Shown piece after piece: positions 17,858 through 25,704 of a DNA stretch of 64,000 nucleotides. Numbering within the stretch: position 1 is the first letter of the stretch; each line of letters starts with the position of its first letter. The DNA lies in the NCBI GenBank assembly GCA_902632125.1, contig CACPBQ010000007.1:1-64000 (forward strand). Direction: 5' to 3'. Below the pieces are notes generated by a model that saw only the letters and a list, made by a program, of their open reading frames with translations, searched no databases and was not told where the DNA came from. A program made the translations under genes and the position numbers. The stretch comes from Paracoccaceae bacterium (GTDB lineage Bacteria; Pseudomonadota; Alphaproteobacteria; Rhodobacterales; Rhodobacteraceae).

Positions 17858-18643
17858 ATGTCGAATGAAGTATTATATAACACTCAAGTAATCTCATTTT
17901 TGGAAGAGCTTTGGGGAGACGGATTCTTATCACCTGGAGGGTCCGATGAAGTTGATAAGGTACTTGAAGGAATAAATATTAAGGACCAGAGAGTTTTAGA
18001 TATTGGATCTGGATCTGGAGCTTGTGCAATTCTGCTTGCAAAGAATTATTTGGCGAAAACGGTAGTGGGAATTGATGTTGAACCACCTGTTTGTGAGGCT
18101 GCCCAGGCACGTATTTTGGCAGCAGGCTTATCAGAAAAAATTAGTATCGAACTTGTTTCCCCAGGCATATTACCTTTTGAGAATGTCTCTTTTGATGTTG
18201 TTTTTTCTAAGGATTCAATCATACACATTCCAGATAAGGCAGCTTTAGCTTCAGATGTATTCAGACTTTTGAAACCGGGAGGTCACTTTGCGGCATCAGA
18301 CTGGTTAATAAGTCATGGCGGAACGCCATCGCCTGAAATGTCTGAATATATAAAAGCCGAAGGTCTTGACTTTGCCATGGCTTCACCAAGCGAATATGAG
18401 GAGGCATTGTTTAAAGCAGGATTCATTGAGATAGAGCTAGTAAATAGAAACCCTTGGTATTCTAAGATCGCTGCTAAAGAGCTAGAATGGCTGAAAGGTT
18501 CAGATAGACAAGGTTTATCCAAACGATATGGGAAAGAGTTTATTGATCACCAAATTGAAATTTGGATGAAACTAGTTGGAGTTTTAAAAAGTGGAGAACA
18601 TTGTCCACATCACATCCGAGCAAAAAAACCTTCAGAAAGTTAA
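17858..18643 (+). CDS. SAM-dependent methyltransferase, phosphoethanolamine methyltransferase-like
   Basis: Class I methyltransferase of 261 residues. Motif I is VLDIGSGSGACAILLA (about residues 47-62), the acidic loop is VVGIDVEP, and the post-motif region reads FDVVFSKDSIIHIPDKAAL with LLKPGGHFAASDW. The N-terminal FLSPGG and SKDSIIHI-x-DK wording matches phosphoethanolamine and dimethylglycine N-methyltransferases rather than ArsM, whose cysteines are not arranged here. A role in choline or betaine-type N-methylation is therefore plausible, but the acceptor is not proven. It follows the aquaporin gene and converges on the SDR gene 5 bases away. Confidence 0.75.
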   Translation: MSNEVLYNTQVISFLEELWGDGFLSPGGSDEVDKVLEGINIKDQRVLDIGSGSGACAILLAKNYLAKTVVGIDVEPPVCEAAQARILAAGLSEKISIELVSPGILPFENVSFDVVFSKDSIIHIPDKAALASDVFRLLKPGGHFAASDWLISHGGTPSPEMSEYIKAEGLDFAMASPSEYEEALFKAGFIEIELVNRNPWYSKIAAKELEWLKGSDRQGLSKRYGKEFIDHQIEIWMKLVGVLKSGEHCPHHIRAKKPSES

Positions 18644-18648
18644 TTATT

Positions 18649-19359
18649 CTATTTGCTGGATTTCTTAAATTTTAATGATTTGGATGCAGGTGATAAGTTT
18701 ATTTCGTCTATTATCGTTCCCTGACGGGTTCCTAAAAAATCAAACACAATTTTAGCAATATCTTCTGTTTCAATGGCATTGGTTTCAAGCCCGTCCGGTT
18801 CAAACTCCAATTTATCAAAGAACGGACTTCTGACCATTCCAGGGTTTATTAAGCAAACTCGAACTCCCGCAGGCCCTGCTTCATTTCTAAGTGCTTGTGC
18901 AAATCCCCTCAAACCAAATTTAGCAGCTGAGTAAAGCGTTGCTTTTTTTTTGCCTATAACCCCAGCCTCTGACCCGAGTAAGAAAATATCTCCACTTCCT
19001 TGCGATTTCATATGAGCCACAACAGCTCGGCATAAGATAATATGCGAAACAAGATTAAGATTTATAAAGTTCTCAATCTGAAGACTAGAAAAGTTTTCTA
19101 AGGATTTGAAGTCTCCGAAACCAGCTCCGCTTACAAAAATGTCGATGTCAGGGTTTTCTTTAAGGATAGATTTCATTAATTCTGGGAGTTTTTTGACTTT
19201 ACTTAAGTCTGCTTCAACGGGAATATAATTTTTTTTACTCGGCTTGAATTTACTATGATCTCTAGCCAGACCGATCACTTTTATTCCGCTATTCAGAAGC
19301 TTTTCTGATATTGCCCTACCGATCCCACTTGAGCTTCCAGATATTAATGCGGCTTTCAT
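18649..19359 (-). CDS. Short-chain dehydrogenase/reductase
   Basis: Classical SDR of 236 residues. It has the NAD(P) motif GSSSGIG at residues 8-14, VSGAG (variant of NNAG), the catalytic serine region and Tyr-x-x-x-Lys in LYSAAKFGLRG, and the INPGMVRSPFF segment after it. It is the last gene of the operon glycosyltransferase, nucleosidase, radical SAM, SDR, 21 bases after the radical SAM stop. SDRs next to SPL-like or photolyase-like genes are common in marine bacteria, but their reaction is not known. The substrate is unassigned. Confidence 0.87.
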   Translation of the reverse strand: MKAALISGSSSGIGRAISEKLLNSGIKVIGLARDHSKFKPSKKNYIPVEADLSKVKKLPELMKSILKENPDIDIFVSGAGFGDFKSLENFSSLQIENFINLNLVSHIILCRAVVAHMKSQGSGDIFLLGSEAGVIGKKKATLYSAAKFGLRGFAQALRNEAGPAGVRVCLINPGMVRSPFFDKLEFEPDGLETNAIETEDIAKIVFDFLGTRQGTIIDEINLSPASKSLKFKKSSK

Positions 19360-19380
19360 GTTGATCTCTCTTTTGTTAAT

Positions 19381-20385
19381 TTAACTGATGCACTGAAAAA
19401 TTTTATTTTCTGATGTATAATTAGTTAACTCAGATTTTAAGAAATCATGCATTTGTTTTTCAATTTTTGTCCCATAGGATATAACACCATTGGCGTCTTC
19501 CATTGGGAACGCAAACAATTTGTGATCAGGGTGCAGGTTTGCTGCCTTTTTATACATGTTTTTTGGAAACCTCAGCGGGCCATAACTAATTGAATGCACC
19601 ATTGAAGGGTCTAGTCCTTCCATTATTTCAGAGAAAAGAGAGGAATAGAGTTTTTGCCAATCAGCCGTATAGATTAGCGGATCAAATCTTAGGCCTATTT
19701 TCCAACCAGCATTCGTAAGTTTTTTGATGGCATTAATTCGCCTACCTATACTCGGCGCTTTACTGTCTAGTGATTTTGCAATTTCAGCTGGTGATAAACT
19801 AAAGGCTACAATACAGTTTGATAACGCTTTTCTCTGAAGAAGTGAGCTTATGGCAATACTCTTAGTACGCAGTTCAAGCTCAGCATTAGGAAATTCACTA
19901 AAAAAATTCAAAGCATCGTCAGCAAATCCGCTTAATTTATCGAAGGCTAAAGAGTCACAGTCGTATCCAGAAAAGAATGTGAGAGTTTTGCCATTATATT
20001 CATTAATTTTTTCAGAAATTGAGGTGAAGAAGTCTTCATAATTTACAAATAAAACAAAATTTGCTGAAGAATACATTCCCTGTAAGAAGCAATATTTACA
20101 ATCATATAGGCAATTGTACATGTGAGAGAAATAAAAACTTTTGTGGGATTCCATGCCGAAGCCTGAAGGCACTGGTAAAACGAAGTTGTCGTATTTTTTT
20201 GCCAAGATGAGGGCCGGGTTTTTCTTCTGCAATTTAAAGTTTTGATGCCTTTTGTTAAATAATTCTTGATAACGATCTATCGGAACCCAATTCGCTCTAG
20301 GTAAAGCTCTTCGGATGCGCTGTGTTGTTTGATGTTCAGCAATCTGTTCCTCGAAAAAAATTGTTTCTATCAAAGCACGTTCCAA
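19381..20385 (-). CDS. SPL-family radical SAM protein (spore photoproduct lyase-like)
   Basis: Radical SAM enzyme of 334 residues. The cluster motif is C-x3-C-x2-C at Cys92, Cys96 and Cys99 (NCLYDCKYCFLQG), with the same CxYC-x-LQ ending as spore photoproduct lyase. Cys143 in SGYDCDSLAFD lines up with the hydrogen-donating cysteine of true SPL, and RFDPLIY and RFPKNMY match later SPL segments. SPL repairs a UV-made thymine dimer in spores. This organism is not a spore former, so the substrate may be another DNA or RNA lesion, or something else. The gene overlaps the nucleosidase stop by 16 bases and is clearly cotranscribed with it. Confidence 0.83.
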   Translation of the reverse strand: MERALIETIFFEEQIAEHQTTQRIRRALPRANWVPIDRYQELFNKRHQNFKLQKKNPALILAKKYDNFVLPVPSGFGMESHKSFYFSHMYNCLYDCKYCFLQGMYSSANFVLFVNYEDFFTSISEKINEYNGKTLTFFSGYDCDSLAFDKLSGFADDALNFFSEFPNAELELRTKSIAISSLLQRKALSNCIVAFSLSPAEIAKSLDSKAPSIGRRINAIKKLTNAGWKIGLRFDPLIYTADWQKLYSSLFSEIMEGLDPSMVHSISYGPLRFPKNMYKKAANLHPDHKLFAFPMEDANGVISYGTKIEKQMHDFLKSELTNYTSENKIFQCIS

Positions 20386-21239
20386 TCTTTTGCATTAGCC
20401 AAGACTTCTTTTTCCAACTTTATTATTATCTCTTTCGGCTTAGAATTCAAAAATTCAGAAAGGTCCAAATTTCTTGACGGAAAGGTAACCTTCCACTTCC
20501 TGTAGATTTCTCGAAACTTATACTTATTGGTCTCGGTGAATTTAAATCTTTTTTCAAACTCCAAAACTTCATTTGGGATTGAAAGACGTTTCTTTTCTTC
20601 CTCTACCAATATCTCAATTTCGGCTAAAATATCTGAGATTTTTGACAATTGTTTTTCTATCAATTCGCGAACTAAATGCTTTGAAATTAAAGATGATGAG
20701 ACATTTGGTGTGTCAGAAACAATCTTAATTACGTATGTAAGTTCATTACAGGAAAAAGATGGGGCCATTTCACAGAAACCAGCAGCCTCCATATCATATA
20801 ATGCTTTCTCTTCGTATCCATTTTCCGGTTTGCTGACTGTAAATAAAGTTGCTGCTGGTATTAGTTTGGAAAGTCTTAATCCTGGGAAAAAGGCAGCTCC
20901 ACTTTCTTTTGAGACCACTTTATTGGCCTGATATATCTCTCCTATCGGGTCCCTGTAAAAACCAGCTATTCCAAAATTAATCCAAGCCGAGTAGGCATTT
21001 ATTTTTAAATGGTTCTTTAAAAATGTCGCGGCAGCAGCTGCTTTTATCGACCCCATACCAGATATAACAAGAGCATGCCCTGTTAGTTCATTAGCATAAA
21101 TTGGGAACAGTGATTTATTTTCCACAATTTTCATATTGAAGACGTCTATTAATGGTGTGGCTTCTGCTCGAAGTGCAATTACCCAGCAAAATTTAATCAG
21201 AAGCCCCGAATTTTTCTCAACACCGGTTACTTCACTCAT
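20370..21239 (-). CDS. Nucleoside phosphorylase/MTAN-like protein with C-terminal extension
   Basis: Protein of 289 residues whose first two thirds have the phosphorylase fold of methylthioadenosine/adenosylhomocysteine nucleosidase. It begins WVIALRAEATPL, has VISGMGSIKAAAAA and WINFGIAGFY, then the catalytic-site YDMEAAGFCE and KIVSDTPN with the general-acid aspartate. About 100 charged residues (EIEILVEEEKKRL onward) follow that are not part of a normal MTAN. I chose the ATG within AATGAGTGA, overlapping the glycosyltransferase stop by 8 bases; an upstream in-frame start is possible. Next to a radical SAM gene it could clear 5'-deoxyadenosine or act on a modified nucleoside, which is inference. 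Confidence 0.75.
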   Translation of the reverse strand: MSEVTGVEKNSGLLIKFCWVIALRAEATPLIDVFNMKIVENKSLFPIYANELTGHALVISGMGSIKAAAAATFLKNHLKINAYSAWINFGIAGFYRDPIGEIYQANKVVSKESGAAFFPGLRLSKLIPAATLFTVSKPENGYEEKALYDMEAAGFCEMAPSFSCNELTYVIKIVSDTPNVSSSLISKHLVRELIEKQLSKISDILAEIEILVEEEKKRLSIPNEVLEFEKRFKFTETNKYKFREIYRKWKVTFPSRNLDLSEFLNSKPKEIIIKLEKEVLANAKDWNVL

Positions 21240-22098
21240 TGCCCAATAAACTCTCAAAGTAAATTATTTTTTTATTGAGCTCATCTGTAAAATCTTTTTT
21301 ACCGCGTTTCATGGAGCCATTCATCATTATTTTAAGCTTTAAGATAAGTTCTGTTAGAACAAGTTCGTATTTAGATCGACTTAAATTTATATTTTTTAGA
21401 AGTTTTTCTAGACTGTAGATCCTAAATCTGTCCATTCCCCAATACATTTGTGACAATTGATCTGAATGCCCACCATTTTTAATAGTTAGCTGTTCATTTA
21501 AAAAATGGGTCTTTTCAAAAGCACAGTATCTTAACCAAAAATCATAGTCTTCGCACGCTTTTAGCTTTTCATCAAAATTTCCAATGTCATTAAAAACAGA
21601 TCTGTGAATTAAGGCAGAGCTTGGTGAGATACAGCACATTTTCAGACATTTTTTAAAAAGGTCGCCTCCGTTTTTAATGTGCTTTTTATGCTGGTTCACT
21701 CTAATCCCTTTTCTTATCCAAATTTCGTCAGTATGGCTGACTCTATAGGAAAAGCTTTCTTTTTTAAGTGAAGATAACTGTGCTTCTAATTTAGTCGGCT
21801 TCCACTGATCATCAGAATCCAACAAAGCTACATATTCTGAGGACGATAATTCTATCCCGACATTTCTAGCAGAACTAACCCCGCCGTTCTCTTTATAGAT
21901 ATATCGCAGGGTATTCTTACGAGCTTCAGATAATGAAAATCCTAAATTTTTAAGGATATCCCAAGTTTTATCATTTGATCCATCATCAACGACGATAACT
22001 TCTGCAGGCTTTAATGTTTGGGATAATACAGAAGAGACACTTTCTTCGATGAAGTGTGCCCGATTGAAGGTAGGGATTATAACGGAAACGTTTGGCAT
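21232..22098 (-). CDS. Family 2 glycosyltransferase
   Basis: GT-A-fold glycosyltransferase of 288 residues. The N-terminal strand VSVIIPTFNRAHFIEESV, VVDDGSNDKTW and the sugar-nucleotide metal motif ALLDSDDQWKP (DxD region) are plain, and CEDYDFWLRYC carries the usual acceptor-side acidic residues. I used the ATG at the start of MPNVSVIIPT; a TTG 12 codons upstream extends the frame but adds residues that family members lack. No strong ribosome-binding site is visible. It is the first gene of the operon with the nucleosidase and radical SAM genes and overlaps the next start, an odd pairing. The sugar and acceptor are unknown. Confidence 0.85.
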   Translation of the reverse strand: MPNVSVIIPTFNRAHFIEESVSSVLSQTLKPAEVIVVDDGSNDKTWDILKNLGFSLSEARKNTLRYIYKENGGVSSARNVGIELSSSEYVALLDSDDQWKPTKLEAQLSSLKKESFSYRVSHTDEIWIRKGIRVNQHKKHIKNGGDLFKKCLKMCCISPSSALIHRSVFNDIGNFDEKLKACEDYDFWLRYCAFEKTHFLNEQLTIKNGGHSDQLSQMYWGMDRFRIYSLEKLLKNINLSRSKYELVLTELILKLKIMMNGSMKRGKKDFTDELNKKIIYFESLLGNE

Positions 22099-22207
22099 TA
22101 GAATAAATAGTTTACACAATTGAATAGCTATCAAACAGAGATTTTTACTTTATTTAAGAAATAAAAACTGCACTAGTAAGTAATCTAGAAGATTGAGAGG
22201 TATATTC

Positions 22208-23131
22208 ATGAAACCGCTAGCTTTTTCTAAATCTGGGAAATTCTGGAGAGGAAATCTGCATACTCACTCCAATCGCTCGGATGGGTTACTTTCACCTGAT
22301 GATTTATGTCAAAGTTATAAAGATGAAGGCTACAATTTCTTAGTGATTTCGGATCATTTTGTCGGTTTGTATAATTATCCAGTTACTGAGCCTTCAGATT
22401 TTAATGATCCAGACTTTATGACCATTTTAGGTGCTGAGCTTCACTCGGGATCTGTGGAGAATGGGGAGATTTGGCACATTCTTGCTGTAGGGTTGCCAAA
22501 AGATTTTGCACCTACTAATTCGCCTAATTTTGTCCCTACTGATAATCAAGAGACTGGGCCAGAAATTGCGAAGCGATGTGTTGATGCTGGTGCCTTTGTA
22601 ACCATAGCACATCCTCAATGGTCTGGGCTCACTTTGGCAGATGCTAGATCCATAGAGGCAGCTCATGCCGTTGAAGTTTATAATCACGGCTGTGCTGTGA
22701 GTACTGATCGTCCTGACGGATTTCATACATTAGACCTTCTCTTAGCAGAGGGCCGTAAGTTAAATCTTGTGGCGACAGATGACGCACATTTTACTGATCC
22801 TGATTACTTTGGAGGCTGGGTAATGGTTAAGTCTGATGAAAACAGTCCTATCTCTATTTTAGAATCTCTTAAAGAGGGCGCCTTTTACTCTTCACAGGGA
22901 CCTGATTTAGTAGATATTGAAATAGATACTGGCTCTGTAGAGGTTCAGTCGACACCAATCAGCACTGTTATTATTCAAGGACAAGGCTCGGCTTACGTTG
23001 CCCAACATGGTCAATCGCTGGTCTCCACGCAACTTTCACTAGAACGTCTTAAAAAAAGCCCATGGATTAGGGTGACTGTGATAGATCACAACGGAAAAAA
23101 GGCTTGGTCAAACCCTATATGGAGAAAATAA
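22208..23131 (+). CDS. PHP-domain metal-dependent hydrolase
   Basis: Protein of 307 residues in the polymerase-and-histidinol-phosphatase family. Metal-ligand motifs are NLHTHSNRSDG near the N terminus, VISDHF, GAELH, IAHPQW and the late ATDDAHF, in the expected order. Such stand-alone PHP proteins hydrolyse phosphate esters, but this subgroup with an N-terminal KFWRGNLHTHS and a C-terminal beta-rich part (about residues 225-307) has no known substrate to my knowledge. The ATG of MKPLAF is preceded by GAGAGG seven bases upstream. It is transcribed away from the glycosyltransferase operon and converges on the aldehyde dehydrogenase gene. Confidence 0.85.
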   Translation: MKPLAFSKSGKFWRGNLHTHSNRSDGLLSPDDLCQSYKDEGYNFLVISDHFVGLYNYPVTEPSDFNDPDFMTILGAELHSGSVENGEIWHILAVGLPKDFAPTNSPNFVPTDNQETGPEIAKRCVDAGAFVTIAHPQWSGLTLADARSIEAAHAVEVYNHGCAVSTDRPDGFHTLDLLLAEGRKLNLVATDDAHFTDPDYFGGWVMVKSDENSPISILESLKEGAFYSSQGPDLVDIEIDTGSVEVQSTPISTVIIQGQGSAYVAQHGQSLVSTQLSLERLKKSPWIRVTVIDHNGKKAWSNPIWRK

Positions 23132-23156
23132 GCGCCTCTTATAGATAAACTTGTAC

Positions 23157-24575
23157 TTACGCGCCCACTATGGCCTTTACTTCAAGAAACTCTTCCAAAC
23201 CCCATTCCGCTTTTTCTCGTCCATTCCCTGATTGCTTATAACCACCAAATGGTGCGTCTGGACCACCAGATCCATAATTTATATGAATTTGACCAGCTCT
23301 AAGACGTCGTGCAATTGAGGTAAGTGTTTCCTTGTTTTCCCCTGAAACATAAGCTGCAAGGCCATATTCAGTATCGTTTGCAATTTCTACAGCATTATCT
23401 ATGTCATCATAGGTCAGAATTGAAAGAACTGGACCAAATATTTCTTCTTTTGAAATTGTCATGTCATTTTCAACATCACCAAATACTGTAGGTTTTGCGA
23501 AATAACCTTGCTCTAATCCGTGTGGTTTGCCAGTGCCGCCAATCAATAGCTTGGCACCCTCATTAATTCCTTTTTCTATCAGATTTTGAACCTTTTTGTA
23601 CTGAACTTCACTTACCAAAGGCCCAATTATTGTGTCTTCTTTTTTGGGATCGCCCACAATTACTTTTTCCGCTGCGAGTTTTGCAATATCGTGAGCTTCA
23701 TCTTTTCGAGACGCTGGTACTAACATTCGCGTTGGTGCGTTGCAGGACTGGCCTGTATTATCCATACAAAGATCAACACCATTTTTTATAGATTTTTCAA
23801 AATCCACGTCATCAAGAATAATATTAGCTGACTTACCTCCAAGCTCTTGACTTACGCGTTTGACGCTATCAGCAGATGCTTTAGCAACTGCAACGCCTCC
23901 TCTTGTTGATCCTGTAAAAGACATCATATCAATATCTGGGTGAGAGGACATTGCCTCACCGACAACGGGTCCCATACCGTTTATGAGGTTGAAAACTCCA
24001 GCTGGAACTTTTGCTTCATCTAGTATCTCCGCCATGATCATAGAAGAAAGCGGAGCAATTTCGGAAGGTTTTAAAATGGCCGTGCAACCCGCGGCAATAC
24101 ACGGCGCAAGCTTTGATACAACTTGATTGATGGGCCAATTCCATGGGGTAATTAAACCACAAACTCCTATAGGCTCGTGCCGTATTAAAAACTTTCCATG
24201 TTCATATTCAAAAGTATGATTTGTCAATGAGCGTATAGCTGCTTTTAGATGCCCTAAGCCAACCATAGCTTGCGCTCCCTTAGCAAGGTGGGTTGGCGCA
24301 CCCATTTCAGTTTGAATAGCATCTGCGACATCGTCAAGTCGACGTTTGTATATTTCTCTGATTGTTGTAAGCAAATCTATTCTTTGCTCTACAGGTGTTT
24401 GAGAAAATGTTTGGAAAGCTTTTCGTGCCGCTCTTACCGCTTGATCAACGTGATCAGCCGTCCCAAGAGATATCTTTGTGACTTTTTCTTCAGATGCAGG
24501 ATTTATAACATCAAGTGTTTCGACACCACTTGGTTTTATCCAAGCGCCATCAACATAAAAGTCTAATTTTTCCAT
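23157..24575 (-). CDS. NAD(P)-dependent aldehyde dehydrogenase
   Basis: Aldehyde dehydrogenase superfamily enzyme of 472 residues oxidising an aldehyde to a carboxylate. Catalytic residues are visible: Asn147 in PWNWP, the general base Glu244 in QELGGKS and the nucleophile Cys278 in GQSCNAPTR. The C-terminal FGGYKQSGNGREKAEWGLEE is the usual dimer segment. GGAG lies seven bases before the ATG. It could serve the betaine or amine routes upstream in the window, but it lacks the N-terminal wording of BetB and is over 15 kb away from betC, so no substrate is assigned. Confidence 0.9.
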   Translation of the reverse strand: MEKLDFYVDGAWIKPSGVETLDVINPASEEKVTKISLGTADHVDQAVRAARKAFQTFSQTPVEQRIDLLTTIREIYKRRLDDVADAIQTEMGAPTHLAKGAQAMVGLGHLKAAIRSLTNHTFEYEHGKFLIRHEPIGVCGLITPWNWPINQVVSKLAPCIAAGCTAILKPSEIAPLSSMIMAEILDEAKVPAGVFNLINGMGPVVGEAMSSHPDIDMMSFTGSTRGGVAVAKASADSVKRVSQELGGKSANIILDDVDFEKSIKNGVDLCMDNTGQSCNAPTRMLVPASRKDEAHDIAKLAAEKVIVGDPKKEDTIIGPLVSEVQYKKVQNLIEKGINEGAKLLIGGTGKPHGLEQGYFAKPTVFGDVENDMTISKEEIFGPVLSILTYDDIDNAVEIANDTEYGLAAYVSGENKETLTSIARRLRAGQIHINYGSGGPDAPFGGYKQSGNGREKAEWGLEEFLEVKAIVGA

Positions 24576-24598
24576 CAATTTTCTCCGTAAAATGTTTA

Positions 24599-24610
24599 AG
24601 ATTCGAATCT
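24599..24610. promoter_or_regulatory. Palindrome upstream of the aldehyde dehydrogenase gene
   Basis: AGATTCGAATCT is a perfect 12-base dyad 24 bases upstream of the aldehyde dehydrogenase ATG, inside its leader or promoter. The remaining divergent gap to 24833 shows AT-rich promoter-like DNA and no gene. Confidence 0.4.
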
Positions 24611-24833
24611 ATTGCAATCTTCAGCTTTTGATCTCTATATTCTTAGGCCCAACATTTAAAGCTTTATCATGTTAATGCGACTTTGTCGTTTGTAAAATAG
24701 CTATTGTAATCTGGGTCATGCTTGAAAAATCTTTGAGTGGCATTGGAAACTTAAAAAAAAAGTAGCAATTAACGCCCCATGAGTTAATCCTGCATCTTGA
24801 ACATTTTCCAGGTATTAGAAAGGCCTACTTGAA

Positions 24834-25592
24834 ATGCGGAAAGTTTTAATCACGGCGGGAGCCACAGGTATTGGCTACACTCTAGCAGAACAATTCAGTG
24901 ATGCAGGTTATCAGATTTGGATTATAGATATTTCAAAAGAGGATTTAAAAAAATGTCCAAAAGAGTGGGAGTGTAGTAATCTCGATGTTTGTGACGAAAA
25001 CGCAATGTCGTCTCTTTTTAAAAATATTGATGAAAAATGGGCGGGATTAGATGTTCTGTGTGCCAATGCCGGAATAGCTGGAAAAACAGCGTTGATTGAG
25101 CATCAAGAAACTAAAGCATTTCGAAAGTGTGTAGATGTAAATTTAATGGGTGCCTTTCTATCTGTTAAAGGTAGTTTGCCGATTATGAAAAAACAAAAAA
25201 AAGGTAATATTATTTTCACTTCGTCTACTGCAGGTTTTAATGGGTTTCCATATCGCTCCCCTTACTCCGCAAGTAAATGGGCAATACACGGCTTTATGAA
25301 AACATTAGCCATGGAAGCAGGACCATTTGGAATAAGAGCAAACGCTATTGCACCTGGCTGTGTCGAGGGTGCCCGGATTGACGCGGTTATTGAAAGAGAA
25401 GCTGCAAAAAAAAAGACGTCACCAGATGTTATCAGGGAAGCTTATAAATCGGGCACATCCCTTAAGACTTTTGTGAACGCCAAGGATATAGCGTCAATGG
25501 CTTTATTTTTAGCCTCAGATCGGGCAAGCCGAATATCCGGTCAAGTAATTGCAGTGGACGGCCATACGGAAAACCCAGATCCCAAAATATAA
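24834..25592 (+). CDS. Short-chain dehydrogenase/reductase
   Basis: Classical SDR of 252 residues: cofactor motif TAGATGIG at residues 7-14, CANAGIAG, the catalytic serine in FTSSTAGF, YSASKWAIHG with the Tyr-x-x-x-Lys pair, and AIAPGCVEG. The C terminus DRASRISGQVIAVDGHTE is typical of sugar or hydroxy-acid dehydrogenases of this family. The cofactor loop ends in an acidic residue (IDIS), which favours NAD over NADP. It stands alone between the aldehyde dehydrogenase gene (divergent) and carB (convergent). The substrate is unknown. Confidence 0.88.
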   Translation: MRKVLITAGATGIGYTLAEQFSDAGYQIWIIDISKEDLKKCPKEWECSNLDVCDENAMSSLFKNIDEKWAGLDVLCANAGIAGKTALIEHQETKAFRKCVDVNLMGAFLSVKGSLPIMKKQKKGNIIFTSSTAGFNGFPYRSPYSASKWAIHGFMKTLAMEAGPFGIRANAIAPGCVEGARIDAVIEREAAKKKTSPDVIREAYKSGTSLKTFVNAKDIASMALFLASDRASRISGQVIAVDGHTENPDPKI

Positions 25593-25642
25593 TGATGGCA
25601 ATAGTTTTTTGCGGGAAGCCACCAATTAACTTTCTTTAAATG

Positions 25643-25672
25643 AAAAAGCTTGAAGCTGGTGTCGGATCAAGC
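25643..25672 (-). terminator. Terminator after carB
   Basis: Read on the minus strand, GCTTGA and TCAAGC pair across a 13-base loop and a run of five T follows. It lies about 33 bases after the carB stop codon. Confidence 0.5.
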
Positions 25673-25704
25673 CCATAGAGTTTGAAAAGGAATTTTTAGC
25701 GAAA

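Noticed and set aside
17858-18643. Methyltransferase as arsenite methyltransferase ArsM, because of the AqpS-like neighbour
   Set aside because: The cysteine pattern of ArsM is not seen and the motif wording fits PMT-like N-methyltransferases.
23157-24575. Aldehyde dehydrogenase as BetB
   Set aside because: Catalytic residues are general to the family, the N terminus is not BetB-like and the gene is far from betC.
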